Shown here: positions 1-10,812 of the stretch, one piece after another
Numbering within the stretch: position 1 is the stretch's first letter
Layout of the letters: the number at the start of each line of letters is the position of its first letter
Assembly: GCA_043228905.1 (NCBI GenBank)
Contig: JBHGNT010000013.1
Coordinates: 4,650,001 to 4,714,000, forward strand
Origin: Azolla caroliniana
Lineage: Eukaryota; Polypodiophyta
Reading direction: 5' to 3'
DNA: 64,000 nucleotides
The notes under the pieces: model-generated
Databases searched by the model: none
What the model saw: only the letters and a program-made list of their open reading frames with translations
What the model was told of the DNA's origin: nothing
Position numbers and translations under genes: made by a program

Positions 1-173
1 AGAATCATAGTCATGGGGAATATGTAACTCATTAGTTATGTGTCATAGAATATGATTCTATGACACATAGTTAATGTGTACAGAGTAGTGGTGTGACTCT
101 TGACCTTTAAGTAATCATAGATTCTCAAAAGGTGTGTTCACACATTGTGCTATGTTGAGCTTGATTCTCAACA
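1..173 (-). repeat. Copia-A 3' LTR (partial) with adjacent polypurine tract
   Basis: On the minus strand the LTR starts at 173 with TGTTGAGAATC and runs off the window at 1. It is preceded (174-184) by a G-rich polypurine tract, TTGAGGGGGCG. It matches the U3 half of the 5' LTR at 12551-12723. Bases 37-69 form a perfect inverted repeat with 15-nt arms and a 3-nt centre. Confidence 0.92.
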
Positions 174-186
174 CGCCCCCTCAAGC

Positions 187-1527
187 TCAACTCGGGTTCG
201 TTCCTTTTGATTGATGTCCGCTTCGGTTGGTATTCGGTTCAGATGATCTCTGATGTCCGCTTCGGCTCGTACCCGATTCGGACGGTATCCAGTTCTCGCT
301 TGTACTCCCCCTGAAGCTTGGCAAGTCAGGGATCGTCAATCCAAGGTCTGACATGAATTGCTGAAGCTTGTCGGCTCCTAAGGCTTTGGTGAAGATGTCG
401 GTCGTCTGAAGATTCGTGTTGATGTGTTGAAGGTCGACATCTTCGGCCTGTTCGCGCTCTCGAATGAAGTGATAGTGCACTTCGATGTGCTTTGTGCGCG
501 CATGGAACACCGTGTTCCGAGCCAGATATATACTGCTCATATTGTCACAGTAAATGGGAGTCGGATCCTTGATGGGGACACCCGGATCCTTGATGGGGAT
601 CCTTCAAAATCTCTTGAGCCATACGACTTCACATGTAGCTACGGTTGCGCCCCTGTATTCGGCCTCCGTACTCGAAAGTGCGATAGTAGGCTGCTTCTTA
701 CTACTCAAAGATATTGCTCCGCTACCAAGTGAGTAGACAAATTCGGAGGTCGATCGTCGATGAGCTTTGTAGCCTGCCCAGTCCGCCTCTGTGTACCCTT
801 CGATGCGTAGAGAACGTCGTAATCCATTGTGCCGCTCACGTATCGTAATACTTGCTTAGCGCAATCCAAGTGAATGTTGCGTGGTTTTTGCATGAATTGG
901 CCGAGGAGTCCGACTTGATAGCTAAGGTTGGGTCGAGTGATCGTGAGATAGATGAGGCTCCTGATCAGTTGATGATCTTGGGTCAGCTCCCACTCGTCTG
1001 TGCCAGAGTCAGCATATAGTTTGAGGTTTCGATCGAGAGGTGTAGCGACCGATTTGCACTCAGTCATCCGAAACTTGTATAACAAGTTGAGAATGTAGTG
1101 CCGTTGAGAGATCATAATGCCAACCGGAATCCGAATTACTTCGATGCCAAGGAAGTAATGGAGCTCCTTCATGTCCGTCATCTCGAATTTTCCGGAGAGA
1201 AGGGACTTGTCGACTAGACTTTCACCTCCAATGACCAGATCATCCACGTATAGGATGATGACAATTAGGCTTCTAGAGTGATGTCGTATGTAGAGGGAGT
1301 TGTCGGATTTCGACATTCGAAACCCGAATTGATGAAGATAGTGCGTAATCTTCGAATGCCAAGCACGCGGTGCTTGCTTAAGGCCGTAGAGTGGCTTCTT
1401 GAGTCGGCACATGGCTTTCGGATGAATGTGCGATTTGAAGCCGGGAGGTTGTACCATGTACACCCTTTCGCCGTTGCGAGTGCAACTACGGTCCGCATCT
1501 TCGTCATCTTTGCCACCGGGGCAAAGA
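187..1527 (-). pseudogene. Copia-A reverse transcriptase C-terminal part and RNase H, broken
   Basis: The minus strand encodes the palm region with YVDDLVIGG (the catalytic YVDD) near 1235-1262, the RT-RNase H connection, and a separate RNase H end (187-540) with the motif TKHIEVHYHFIRE and the usual ending TKALGADKLQQF. It directly continues the RT fragment at 7902, where Copia-B was inserted after the residues VDYEEIF. Compared with Copia-F, about 70 bp that encode the [10 protein letters not shown] motif are missing near 1450-1475, which causes a frameshift. Other frame changes separate the RNase H blocks. No functional product is expected. Confidence 0.88.
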
Positions 1528-2276
1528 TGTCGGGAGACAGGTCCCTCCGGATGGGAAGGGAGAAGAACAGTGCCAACGAACAATCCGTCCCTAAACCGGA
1601 TGAGGAGTACCCGGCTACGGAGAGCCGGATGGTGCAGGCCCGGTGTGAACCGGATGAGGAGTGCCCGGCTACGAAGAGCCGGATGGTGCAGAACCGGTGA
1701 GAACCGGATGAGGAGCACCCGGCTACGAAGAGCCGGATGGTGTAGAACCGGTGAGAACCGGATGAGGAGCACCCGGCTACGGAGAGCCGGATGACGCAGA
1801 CCTAGTGCGAACCAGAGGAAGAGACATATTCGTAAATATGTTTCTGAGAGCCCATCGAGGCTACATTTGTAAATAGCCGAAAAGTCATATTAGTATAAAT
1901 ATGACTTAGGGCAAACTTTTAGTGTGGTTGTTGTCATTTTCTTGTTGGTGCAAGAAGAAGAGAGAGCACGTAACAGTGTACAGAGAGAGAGAGAGAGAAA
2001 GAGGTCGCTGCCTCTGTTGTAACCGCCGCCTGTGGCGAAGATCGTGAGCACGAGGTCGTTGCCTTCGTGAACTCACTGTTTTGTACATTCCAACTTAGTG
2101 ATAGTTTGCAGCCTGTGGGCTGCCGTGGTTTTTGCCTCTTTGGGTTTTCCACGTAAACATTCTGTGTACCCTTTTCTCTCCTTTGTGTCGCGTGTTTTCG
2201 TTTCCTGTTTCTTGTGTATGTAAAGAAGCTCGGTTGAGGCCGAGCGTTGTGTAAAAGGAGCGGTGAGTTCCCGTCA
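1528..2276 (+). repeat. Copia-B 5' LTR
   Basis: It starts TGTCGGGAGACAGG and ends TTCCCGTCA. Four tandem 54-bp CCGGA-rich units lie at 1594-1809. A run of inverted repeats follows (1825-1840, 1859-1878, 1882-1907), the last containing the TATA-like TATAAAT at 1894-1900. A (GA)n tract is near 1983-2000. The promoter and the transcription start presumably lie just downstream of the last hairpin. Confidence 0.94.
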
Positions 2277-2277
2277 A

Positions 2278-2290
2278 TTGGTATTAGAGC
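2278..2290 (+). other. Copia-B primer binding site (initiator Met-tRNA)
   Basis: TTGGTATTAGAGC begins two bases after the LTR end. It matches the plant Met-tRNA primer motif TGGTATCAGAGC except for one C-to-T change. Confidence 0.85.
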
Positions 2291-2306
2291 GAAACGACAC
2301 AGAAAT

Positions 2307-3404
2307 ATGGACGAATTGTTTGGCGGCATGTTCAAGCGCACCGGCTCCAACTATTCTGTATGGAAGTCGAAGATGAGGGACATGCTCGTGGTTAAAGACC
2401 TCTGGCTGCCGGCCCAGTTCGGGGACAAGAGACTGGACAAAATCGACGCCGCGATATGGGAGGTGATGCACATGAAGACAACGGCGTACATACGGTGCTT
2501 CATCGATATGAGCCTGTACAACAACTTCAATGAAGAGAGCAAGGCTCATGAGCTTTGGGAGAAGATCAGCATAATGTTTCAAAACAAAAATGTTGTTAAT
2601 CAGGTTTCGGTATTCTGGAAGCTAGTAAGACTTCGGTACCAAGATGGCTCCAGCATGGCGGAGGATATGAATGCCTTCCAGGGGCTGATACACCAAGCAA
2701 CGTCATTGGAAGTACCTCTCGCCGATGAGGTACTAGCGCTGCTCCTGCTCGGTTCCCTCTCGAATAGGTGGGAGACGTTGGTTGTCACTTTGGGCAACGC
2801 CGGGCCGGAAGGAAAACGGTTATCCCTAGCAAGAGTAAAGTCGAGCTTGCTAGATGAGGAGGCACGTCGGAAAGACAAAGATACGAGCTCCGACTCCAAA
2901 GCGCTCCTTGCTGAATCGGAACGCGGAAGACAGAGAAACCGTAGTCCCCAGAACCGGGAGAAGTCGGGGACACGGTCAAAGTCAAGGGGGAGGCCTACTT
3001 GCTTCTATTGCGGCAAACCGGGACACTTCCAAAAGAACTGTCGGAATTTCCGTAAAGACAAGGAAACCGACGGTACCGATTCGAGGCGAACCCCAGACCG
3101 GAACGGTAAAGACCGGAAGGGGATGGACCGGAAGGGAACGACGGCAATCGCGGCAAGTGAAGAAGAGTTGATGCTCATCACCGAGGAGAGTGAGATAAAC
3201 CTTGCCGGCGACGAGATGACCTGGGTGGTAGACTCCGGAGCATCGTTCCACCTTACCCCGGACCGGAAATGCTTCTCATCCTACTCAGCTTGTGACCACG
3301 GCTGTGTCCGGATGGGGAATGAAGGTACATGCCGAATTGTCGGCATAGGAGACGTGTGGCTGTCCACACCAACCGGATGCAAGTTGCTGCTGAAGTATGT
3401 CTGA
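2307..3404 (+). pseudogene. Copia-B gag and protease start, truncated by a stop
   Basis: The frame starts at the ATG that gives MDELFGG, just after the primer site, and corresponds to the start of the Copia-C polyprotein. It encodes a gag capsid-like region, a CCHC knuckle (CFYCGKPGHFQKNC) and the protease active site (WVVDSGASFHL). It stops at TGA 3402-3404, where Copia-C has an arginine codon CGA, so this is a C-to-T change. The gag protein would normally package RNA in a cytoplasmic particle, and the protease would cleave the polyprotein. Here gag could still be made, but pol could not. Confidence 0.9.
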
Positions 3405-4538
3405 CACATTCCGGAGGTTCGTCTGAACCTGATATCAGCCGGTCGGCTAGATGATGAAGGCTACACGGGTAGCATTCGGAACGGTGTCATGAAGTTCAGC
3501 AAAGGGAGCCGGATTGTGGCTCGGGCCCGGAAGGTCAACACACTGTACCTGATGAATGCCCGGTTATGTCTGGAAGAAGTGAACGTGGCATCCGACACTG
3601 CCGGTGAGCTGTGGCACAAGAGGCTGTGTCATATGAGCGAGAAGGGGATGAAGAGGCTTGCAGACGACAACCTCATTCCAGTGAAGAACGTGCACTTAGA
3701 GAAGTGCACGGATTATCTGGCCGGTAAGCAGAACCGGACCTCCTTCCGACCAAGGCCACCGATGAGACGTAATGCACCACTGGAGTTGGTGCATACGGAT
3801 GTGTGTCAAGTAGACATGAAGTGACATGCTGGAGCGCAGTACTTCATGACGTTCATAGATGACAACAGCCGGAAGCTGTGGGCCACACTGTTGAAGACGA
3901 AGGATCAGGTGCTATCCGTCTTCAAAGAGCTCCACACGAGAGTGGAAAGAGAAACCGGCCGGAAGCTGAAGGCGGTTCGAGCAGATAACGGAGGAGAGTA
4001 CCGAGGGCAGTTTGAGGAGTACTGCCGCTCGAAGGGAATACGGCTCGAATTTACCGTGCCGAAGACGCCGGAACTAAACGGACTGGCCGAGAGGATGAAC
4101 CGGACCATAATGGAGAGGGTCCGGAGTATGCTAGCGCATGCAAAACTACCCAAGAAGTTTTGGGATGAGGCATTGTCGACGGCGACATACGTGATAAACA
4201 GATCACCCTCAGTACCCTTGGACGGAGACACGCCACAGAGAGTATGGACCAGTAAGGAAGTTGTTGGGAACTCGACGTTCCTTATGTCCGACGCTCGGCC
4301 ACAACCGAGATTCTTTACATACACAGAAAAACAGGTAATGAAACGCGACACAAAAGAGAAGGAATGGTGCACAGGAGGTATACGTGGAAAACCCCAAAAT
4401 AGGGGGAAAAACCACGGCAGCCCACAAGCTGCAAACTGTCACTATGCAGAAGTATACAACAGTGAGATCACTGAGGCAACGACCTCGTGCTCACAGTTCT
4501 TCGCCACAGGTGGCGGTTACAACAGAGGCAACGACCTC

Positions 4539-4575
<37 letters not shown>

Positions 4576-7108
4576 CAGTTACGCGCTCTGATTTCTTCTT
4601 GCACCAACAACAAAGAATAACAACAAGAATGACAACACTATGACTAAAAGTTTGCCCTAAGCAATATTTATACTAATATGACTTTTCGGCTATTTACAAA
4701 TGTAGCCTCGATGGGCTCCATCCGGCTCTCCGCAGTCGGGTACTCCTCGTCCGGTTCATACAGGGCCTACACCATCCGACTCTCCGCAGTCGGGTGCTCC
4801 TCATCCGGTTCATACCGGGCCTACACCATCCGACTCTCCGCAGTCGGGTCCTCCTCGTCCGGTTCATACCGGGCCTACACCACCCGACTCTCCGCAGTCG
4901 GGTACTCCTCGTCCGGTTCTCCGTTTCGGCCTCGGCCTGTCGGCCTCAGCCGAGTTTGTTCGTCAGCACTGTTCTTCTCCCTTCCCATCCGGAGGGACCT
5001 GTCTTCCAACAGAAGTGTCCTACCGGCATCTGAAGGTGTTCGGGTGTCTCGCGTACGTGCATGTAGCAAAGGACCGGAGAGGAAAGTTAGATCCAAAGAC
5101 CCGACCATGCATATTCCTCGGTTACGGTGACGATGAGTTCGGCTACCGAGTGTGGGACCCGGTCGACAAGAAGGTATTCCGGAGTCGAGATATTATCTTC
5201 ATGGAGGACAAGACGCTCGCCGACTGGGAGTCGAAGAAGAAGATAATGAACTCCGAGTCGACCGGTAAGGATCGACTCTAGGATGAGCAGACCCAACCGG
5301 CGAGAGACCGGCTAGCACTCGAAGAACCAGCCGGATACGGTGAGGATACCAAACCGGCAGAAGAAGAAGTAGAGGAAGCTGAAACCGGAACCGACCAAGA
5401 CCCCGAATCGGATTCGGATGAAGAGCGAATGGAGGAGCCGGTTACCGAAGCCCGAAGACGTAGATATCCTCTCAGAGAGAGAAGGGCCCCCCAGAGATTT
5501 CCGGATGCAGAGCATGTTCTGCTGACTGATGAGGGGGAGCCGTAAAACTTCGAAGAAGCGAAGGATAACACCCACAGCCGAAAATGGTTAAGTGCCATGC
5601 AGGACGAGATGGATTCCCTAGATGAGAACCATACGTATGAATTGGTGGAGTTGCCGAAAGGAAAGCGGGCACTTCGAAACAAGTGGGTCTACAAGTTGAA
5701 ACCGGGAGATGTCGGGAACCCCCTGAGACACAAAGCCAGGATCATGGTGAAGGGGTTCCAGCAGAAGAAGGGCATGGACTTCGACGAGATATTTGCCCCG
5801 GTAGTAAAGATGACCTCCATCCGGACGGTGCTGAGTATAGCAGCAAGCATGGACCTCGAGGTACAACAGCTGGACGTGAAGACGGCATTCCTTCACGGCG
5901 ACCTCGAAGAGGAGATCTACATGCAGCAACTGGAAGGTTTCGTGGAGAAAGGCAAGGAGCACCTGGTATGCCGGTTGAAGAAGAGCCTGTACCGACTGAA
6001 GCAGGCTCCCCGACAATGGTACCGAAAGTTCGACTCCTTCATGACCGATCAAGGGTACCACAAGACGTAGGCCGATCACTGCGTGTTTGTGAAGAAGTTC
6101 GAAGGAGGAGACTTCCTGATCCTCCTTCTGTACGTGGATGACATGTTGATTGTCGGACGGGACCAAGTCAAAATACAGATGCTGAAGAAGGCTCTCAACC
6201 GGACCTTCTCAATGAAAGACTTGGGTCCGGCAAGACAGATGGTGGGGATGCACATCATTTGGGACCGGTCAGTGAAGCAATTATGGCTGTCACATGAGAA
6301 GTATGTGATAAAGGTGCTTCACCGGTTCAACATGTCAGAGGCGAAACCGGTCGGATCGACACTTCCGGCAAACTGCAGGCTATCCGGTAAGCAAAGCCTG
6401 AAGACGAAAGCAGAGAAGGCGGATATGATGAAGATTCCATATGCCTCTGCCGTCAGGAGCTTGATGTACGCAATTGTTTGTACCCGACCGGACATAGGAT
6501 ACGCAGCCGGAGTGGTGAGCCGGTTTATGAGCAATCCTGGCAAGGAGCACTGGAACGCGGTCAAATGGATACTCCGGTATTTGAAGGGCACTTCAAATAT
6601 GTGTCTCCGATTCAGCTCCGGAAAACCTCAACTGGATGGTTTCACCGATTCGGACATGTCGGCTTATGTGGATACCAGCCAGTCTACATCCGGGTATGTA
6701 ATGACATATGCAGGGGGAGCTGTTTCGTGGCAGTCGAGGCTGCAGAAGATGGTTGCATTGTCAACCACAGAGGCGGAGTACATGGCGGCTGTGGAAGCCG
6801 ACAAGGAAATATTATGGATGAAGGACTTCATCGGAGAGCTCGATATCTGGCAAGAGGAATACCGACTCTATTGCGACAGTCAAAGTGCCATCCACCTTGC
6901 TAAGAATGCGGCCTACCATTCTTGGACAAAGCATATCCAGCGAAGATTTCACTGGATCCGGGAAAGAGTAGATGATCAGGAGTTCGCGCTAACGAAGATC
7001 CACATGATCGAGAACGGGTCAGATATGCTTACCAAAGTTCTGATACCCGACAAGCTGGATGCATGCCGGAAGCGGATCGGACTGATCAGACACCCCATGC
7101 CGGAGTGA
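3405..7108 (+). pseudogene. Copia-B integrase, reverse transcriptase and RNase H, with several lesions
   Basis: Pol continues in pieces: the pre-integrase region and zinc motif (3489-3824), the integrase core with the RADNGGEYRG motif (3846-4256), then after the solo LTR the GKEV/SYRHLKVFG block (5017-5281), RT (5597-6070; MDFDEIFAPVVKM, DVKTAFLHGDL), and the RT palm plus RNase H (6083-7108; YVDDMLIVG, DSQSAIHLAK), ending RHPMPE. Stops lie at about 3822, 5279, 5543 and 6068. The last is CAG to TAG relative to Copia-C. The enzymes would copy and integrate the element, but this copy cannot supply them. Confidence 0.92.
4262..5011 (-). repeat. Solo LTR of the Copia-B family, reverse orientation, inside Copia-B integrase
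   Basis: On the minus strand it begins TGTTGGAAGACAGG at 5011 and ends GAGTTCCCAACA at 4262, with the family's 54-bp tandem units and TATA hairpin. It is flanked by the 5-bp duplication GAAGT (4257-4261 and 5012-5016). The integrase frame rejoins across it (TSKEV to SYRHLKVF). No internal sequence remains, so it arose by LTR-LTR recombination after insertion. A long (CT)n run lies near 4540-4572. Confidence 0.95.
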
Positions 7109-7118
7109 AGGGGGAGTT

Positions 7119-7896
7119 TGTTGGGAGACAGGTCCCTCCGGATGGGAAGGGAGAAGAACAGTGCCGACGAACAATCCGTCCCTAAACCGGAGGAGGAGTA
7201 CCCGGCTACGGAGAACCGGATGGTGCAGGCCCGGTGTGAACCGGATGAGGAGTACCCGGCTACGGAGAGCCGGATGGTGCAGGCCCGGTGTGAACCGGAT
7301 GAGGAGTACCCAGCTACGGAGAGCCGGATGGTGCAGGCCTGGTGTGAACCGGATGAGGAGTACCTGGCTACGGAGAGCCGGATGGTGCAGAACCGGTGAG
7401 AACCGGACAAGGAGCACCCGGCTACGGAGAGCCGGATGACGCAGACCCGGTGCGAATCGGAGGAAGAGACATATTCGTAAATATGTTTCTGAGAGCCCAT
7501 CGAGGCCACATTTAGTATAAATATGACTTAGGGCAAACTTTTAGTGTGGTTGTTGTCATTTTCTTGTTGGTGCAAGAAGAAGAGAGAGCACGTAACAGTG
7601 TACAGAGAGAGAGAGAGAAAGAGGTCGCTGCCTCTATTGTAACCGCCGCCTGTGGCGAAGATCGTGAGCACGAGGTCGTTGCCTTCATGAACTCACTGTT
7701 TTGTACATTCCAACTTAGTGATAGTTTGCAGCCTGTGGGCTGCCGTGGTTTTTCCCTCTTTGGGTTTTCCATGTAAACATTATGTGTACCCTTTTCTCTC
7801 CTTTGTGTCGCGTGTTTTCGTTTCCTGTTTCTTGTGTATGTAAAGAAGCTCGGTTGAGGCCGAGCGTTGTGTATAAGGAGCGGTGAGTTCCCGTCA
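7119..7896 (+). repeat. Copia-B 3' LTR, with polypurine tract just upstream
   Basis: The tract AGTGAAGGGGGAGTTT lies at 7103-7118. The LTR starts TGTTGGGAGACAGG and ends TTCCCGTCA. It has five 54-bp units (7185-7454) against four in the 5' LTR. It lacks about 25 bp between hairpins 2 and 3, so the TATA hairpin has lost its left arm. Confidence 0.94.
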
Positions 7897-7901
7897 AAAG
7901 A

Positions 7902-9535
7902 TTTCTTCATAGTCGACTCCATGTGTTTCTGCGTATCCTTTCACTACGAGTCGAGCTTTGTAACAGTTTACGGAGCCATCGGCATTATACTTCACCTTGT
8001 AGATCCATCTACAACCAATTGCCTTCTTGTGCGGTGAGTGGGGAACGAGATCCCATGTCTCGTTCTTGCATAGTGCACGCATCTCCTCGTTCATTGCTTC
8101 GATCCATCGCGGGTCCTTCGTGCATTCGGAAAAGTTTTCTGGCTCCCGTACTATTGCCACCTTCATCATAAATGCGTAATGGTACGCCATGTACTCATCG
8201 TAGCCGAATTGGCTTACAAGGTTCTTTTCACGGGTGGATCGGCGGAGCTTCTCGTTTGTGGATTCTAAGGCTTTCTTCACTCCATTTTTCGAGATGTCAA
8301 GGCCTTCGAACTCACTATCGGGGGAGTGAGTCGATTCGATGCCATCGAAATGATCGTCTTCATACTCCAACATTTTGGCCTTCCCTTTGTCTAGCTTTGG
8401 ACTCAGTCGAGATGTGCTTTGATCACTCGGAGGCTCTTAAGGTCCGCTTAGTCGGGTCGTGATCGAACTTTCTTCAAACATGTGCGTAAGGTGATCTTCA
8501 TCCTCTATCTCTTGTTCGGCGGATTCGGAGTCCAGCGGAATCAGAGTTGAAGTTGTCTCTAGTGTGTACCAGGATGCGGACTCGTCAAAAACGACGTCTC
8601 GACTTACGCGAACTATTCGAGTTGAGGGGTTGTAGCACTTGTACCCCTTTTGCGCCAGTGAGTATCCGATGAGGATACATTTCTCCGGCTTCGGTTCGAG
8701 CTTTTGTCGCTTTTCGTCGGGGATGTGCACATACGCAACGGAGCCGAATATCCAGACATGAGATACGTCCGGCTTCTTTCCGAAAAACTTCTCATGCGGC
8801 GTGAGGTCATGCACGCCGGATGTCGTACACCGATCATGGGGTATACGACCATGTTAGCCGCTTCTGCCCAGTACGACTTCGGTACGTGCTTTTCGTTCAT
8901 CATGACCCGTGCTACTTCGAGGATGTGCCCATTCTTTCGTTTGGCCATTCCGTTTTGTTGTAGCGTATGTCGACACGAAAACTCTCGCCGAATTCCTTCT
9001 TTCCGTAGATATGTCGTAAACTCATCTGAGAAATATTCCTTGCCTCCATCCGATCGAAGGCACCGTACGTGTCAATTCGTAGCTTTTTCGACTCCACTCT
9101 TGAATTTTTGGCAGTGTTTGAACAATTCTCTCTTTTGTCACATCGGGTAGATCCAAGTGTGCCTAGAGAAGTTATCAATAAAGGTCACGTAGTATTGGCA
9201 TCCGCCGAATGTCACCGTTTGAGCCGGTCCCCATACATCGAAACGAATTACGTCGAGTACGCCTTTGCTTACATTCCTCTCCTTCGGAAATGGATGTCGA
9301 TGTTGCTTGCCGAATTGGCAAGCCGCACATACGCCTTCAATCTCTCTCTCTTTGAAGGTCGGGAGTCCGATGACAACTCCTTTCAATTGCATCGCCTTGA
9401 GCTTTTGAAGGTTGATATGGCCAATTTGCTTGTGCCATAACTCTATGTCGGACTCGACTTTCGTGCCTTTTGCGAACATGGCTGATTTCATCTCGTGCGA
9501 GTCGAGAATGAACATTCGGCCCTCTCTCTGTCCGC
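7902..9535 (-). pseudogene. Copia-A integrase and reverse transcriptase N-terminal part
   Basis: On the minus strand, 9535-9138 gives the pre-integrase block (ELWHKQIGHINLQKLKAM), its zinc motif (CAACQFGKQHRHPF) and the integrase core start (FDVWGPAQ, YVTFIDNFSRHTW). Further pieces run to 8437 (SHVWIFGSVAYVH, RVSRDVVFDES). A separate frame at 8373-7902 gives the RT start (ETWDLVPHSPHKKAIGCRW to VDYEEIF). Several frameshifts and stops separate the blocks. The RT reading frame continues at 1527 beyond Copia-B. Confidence 0.9.
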
Positions 9536-9539
9536 GCGC

Positions 9540-10808
9540 TGTCGTGTGAATCTTCACACACTATGTAAAAAAATAATGAAATAATTATTTTAGATTAGAT
9601 TGGTAGCTTGTTATAGAAAGATGGATGTACTCAAGAGTTTCAAAATGTATTTTACTACATACAAAATGGACAACTACATATCAAGTTATGAGAACATGAA
9701 GTTTTAGAAGATAAGGAAAATAGAATTATGATTTATCCCACATAGATAGGAAATTTAAGGCCCTGGCTATATAAGCACATTGAGATCCTTTATTTTTCAT
9801 TTGTGATAAGAGCACTTTGGCCACTTTGTCTAGATGGATGAATGTGGCCAAGTTCCCAAAAAACCGATTGGCAATAAAATGGAACCGGCAGGTAAGCCGA
9901 AAACCAAATTGGAACCCGTCGGTAAGCAAACCGGAACCAGCTGGTAAGCAAATTGGAACCTGCTGGAAAGCAAACCGGAACCGGTCGGTAAGCAAACTGG
10001 AACCGGCCAATAAGCCAAAAACCAAACCGGAATTGGTCGGTAAGCAAATTGAAACCGGTCGGAAAGCGAACCGGAACCAGCCAGGCATCAAACTGGATTG
10101 GATGGGCGGTGATCAAGACGGACAGATGATAGGATCATCTGGCTAATTAAAGTAAAGTAAAGAAAACTAAGGTAAAGGTCATGTGGACGGTCGCATGCAA
10201 CTAAAAGAAAAAGTCATGCAACGAAAAATGGATGCAACTAAAAGTAGAGGCCATGCAACTAAATGTGGACATGGAAAGTAACATTGAAGGCTATGATCAA
10301 TGGAGAACTCCATATAAAATTCCATTTATTTTCCTACACTCATCCTCTCTCCGATATTTTCTTTTTCTTTTCCTTCTTAGCTCCCTTATCTTATCGAAGT
10401 CATAACACTCAAAAACCCTATTTTCCCCTACGGAAGCCATATCTCTCGTAAAACCTAATTCTAATTTTCCCTACGGAAGTTATAACACTCAAAAACCCAA
10501 AATTTCCCTACGGAAGCCATATCTCTCAAAAATCAAAAATCTCTTATCAAAGCCAAAAACCCTAAATTTCTATTGAATCCATATTTAGTTTCTTCTAATC
10601 TATTATTCTAGTAATCTCCATAAGCTAAACTTTTGTAATCCCAATCTTGGGATTGATTGTAATCTTTCTTTCTATTTGTTAATGAAATTTGTCAATCTTT
10701 CTTATTTCCATTAATTGTTTAATATAAACATACGAATCTGATATCCTCTAATCGGAGGCCCCGGGGTCATGCCTCAAGTTCACGTGTCCTCGTCGTATTT
10801 TCGCGACA
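9540..10808 (+). mobile_element. LTR-like insertion, probably a solo LTR, in Copia-A
   Basis: The Copia-A frame is interrupted here between EGRLIV and RGQREGRMF. The insert starts TGTCGTG and ends CGCGACA, and is flanked by near-identical 4-bp sequences (GCGC at 9536-9539, GCAC at 10809-10812). It has no coding sequence. It holds a TATA-like CTATATAAG near 9768, tandem units of about 20-28 bp rich in GGAACCGG and GTAAGCAAA (9880-10090), ATGCAACTAAA repeats (10195-10265), and repeats of CCCTACGGAAG (10415-10520). TG...CA ends, a TATA box and no ORF suggest a solo LTR of a gypsy-type element. The plus orientation is inferred from the TATA box and is uncertain. Confidence 0.68.
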
Positions 10809-10812
10809 GCAC

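Larger units (their letters stand above)
1528..7896 (+). mobile_element. Copia-B: complete but inactivated Ty1/copia element inside Copia-A
   Basis: Both LTRs are present (1528-2276 and 7119-7896), with a primer site after the first and a polypurine tract before the second. The insertion is flanked by the 5-bp duplication AAAGA (1523-1527 and 7897-7901). Removing the element plus one AAAGA rejoins the Copia-A RT frame at VDYEEIF/APVAK, which proves the insertion order. The internal region is collinear with the intact Copia-C and has the same domain order, but it has several stops and a solo LTR inserted in integrase. Outside their tandem repeats the LTRs differ at roughly a dozen positions by eye. 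Confidence 0.95.

Noticed and set aside
705-1772. One continuous minus-strand protein across the Copia-A/Copia-B LTR border
   Set aside because: The part above 1528 is the tandem-repeat LTR of Copia-B read in reverse; the frame is open by chance across the junction.
4540-4572. (CT)n tract as an independent feature
   Set aside because: It is the expanded GA/CT tract present in all LTRs of this copia group.
5618-6166. Long antisense ORFs opposite the copia RT (also 24078-24635, 23834-24406)
   Set aside because: They mirror the strongly coding plus strand, have no start context or known motif, and recur only because the sense strand is conserved.
9880-10090. CRISPR-like array of short repeats
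   Set aside because: Units are adjacent and imperfect with no unique spacers, in plant LTR-like DNA.
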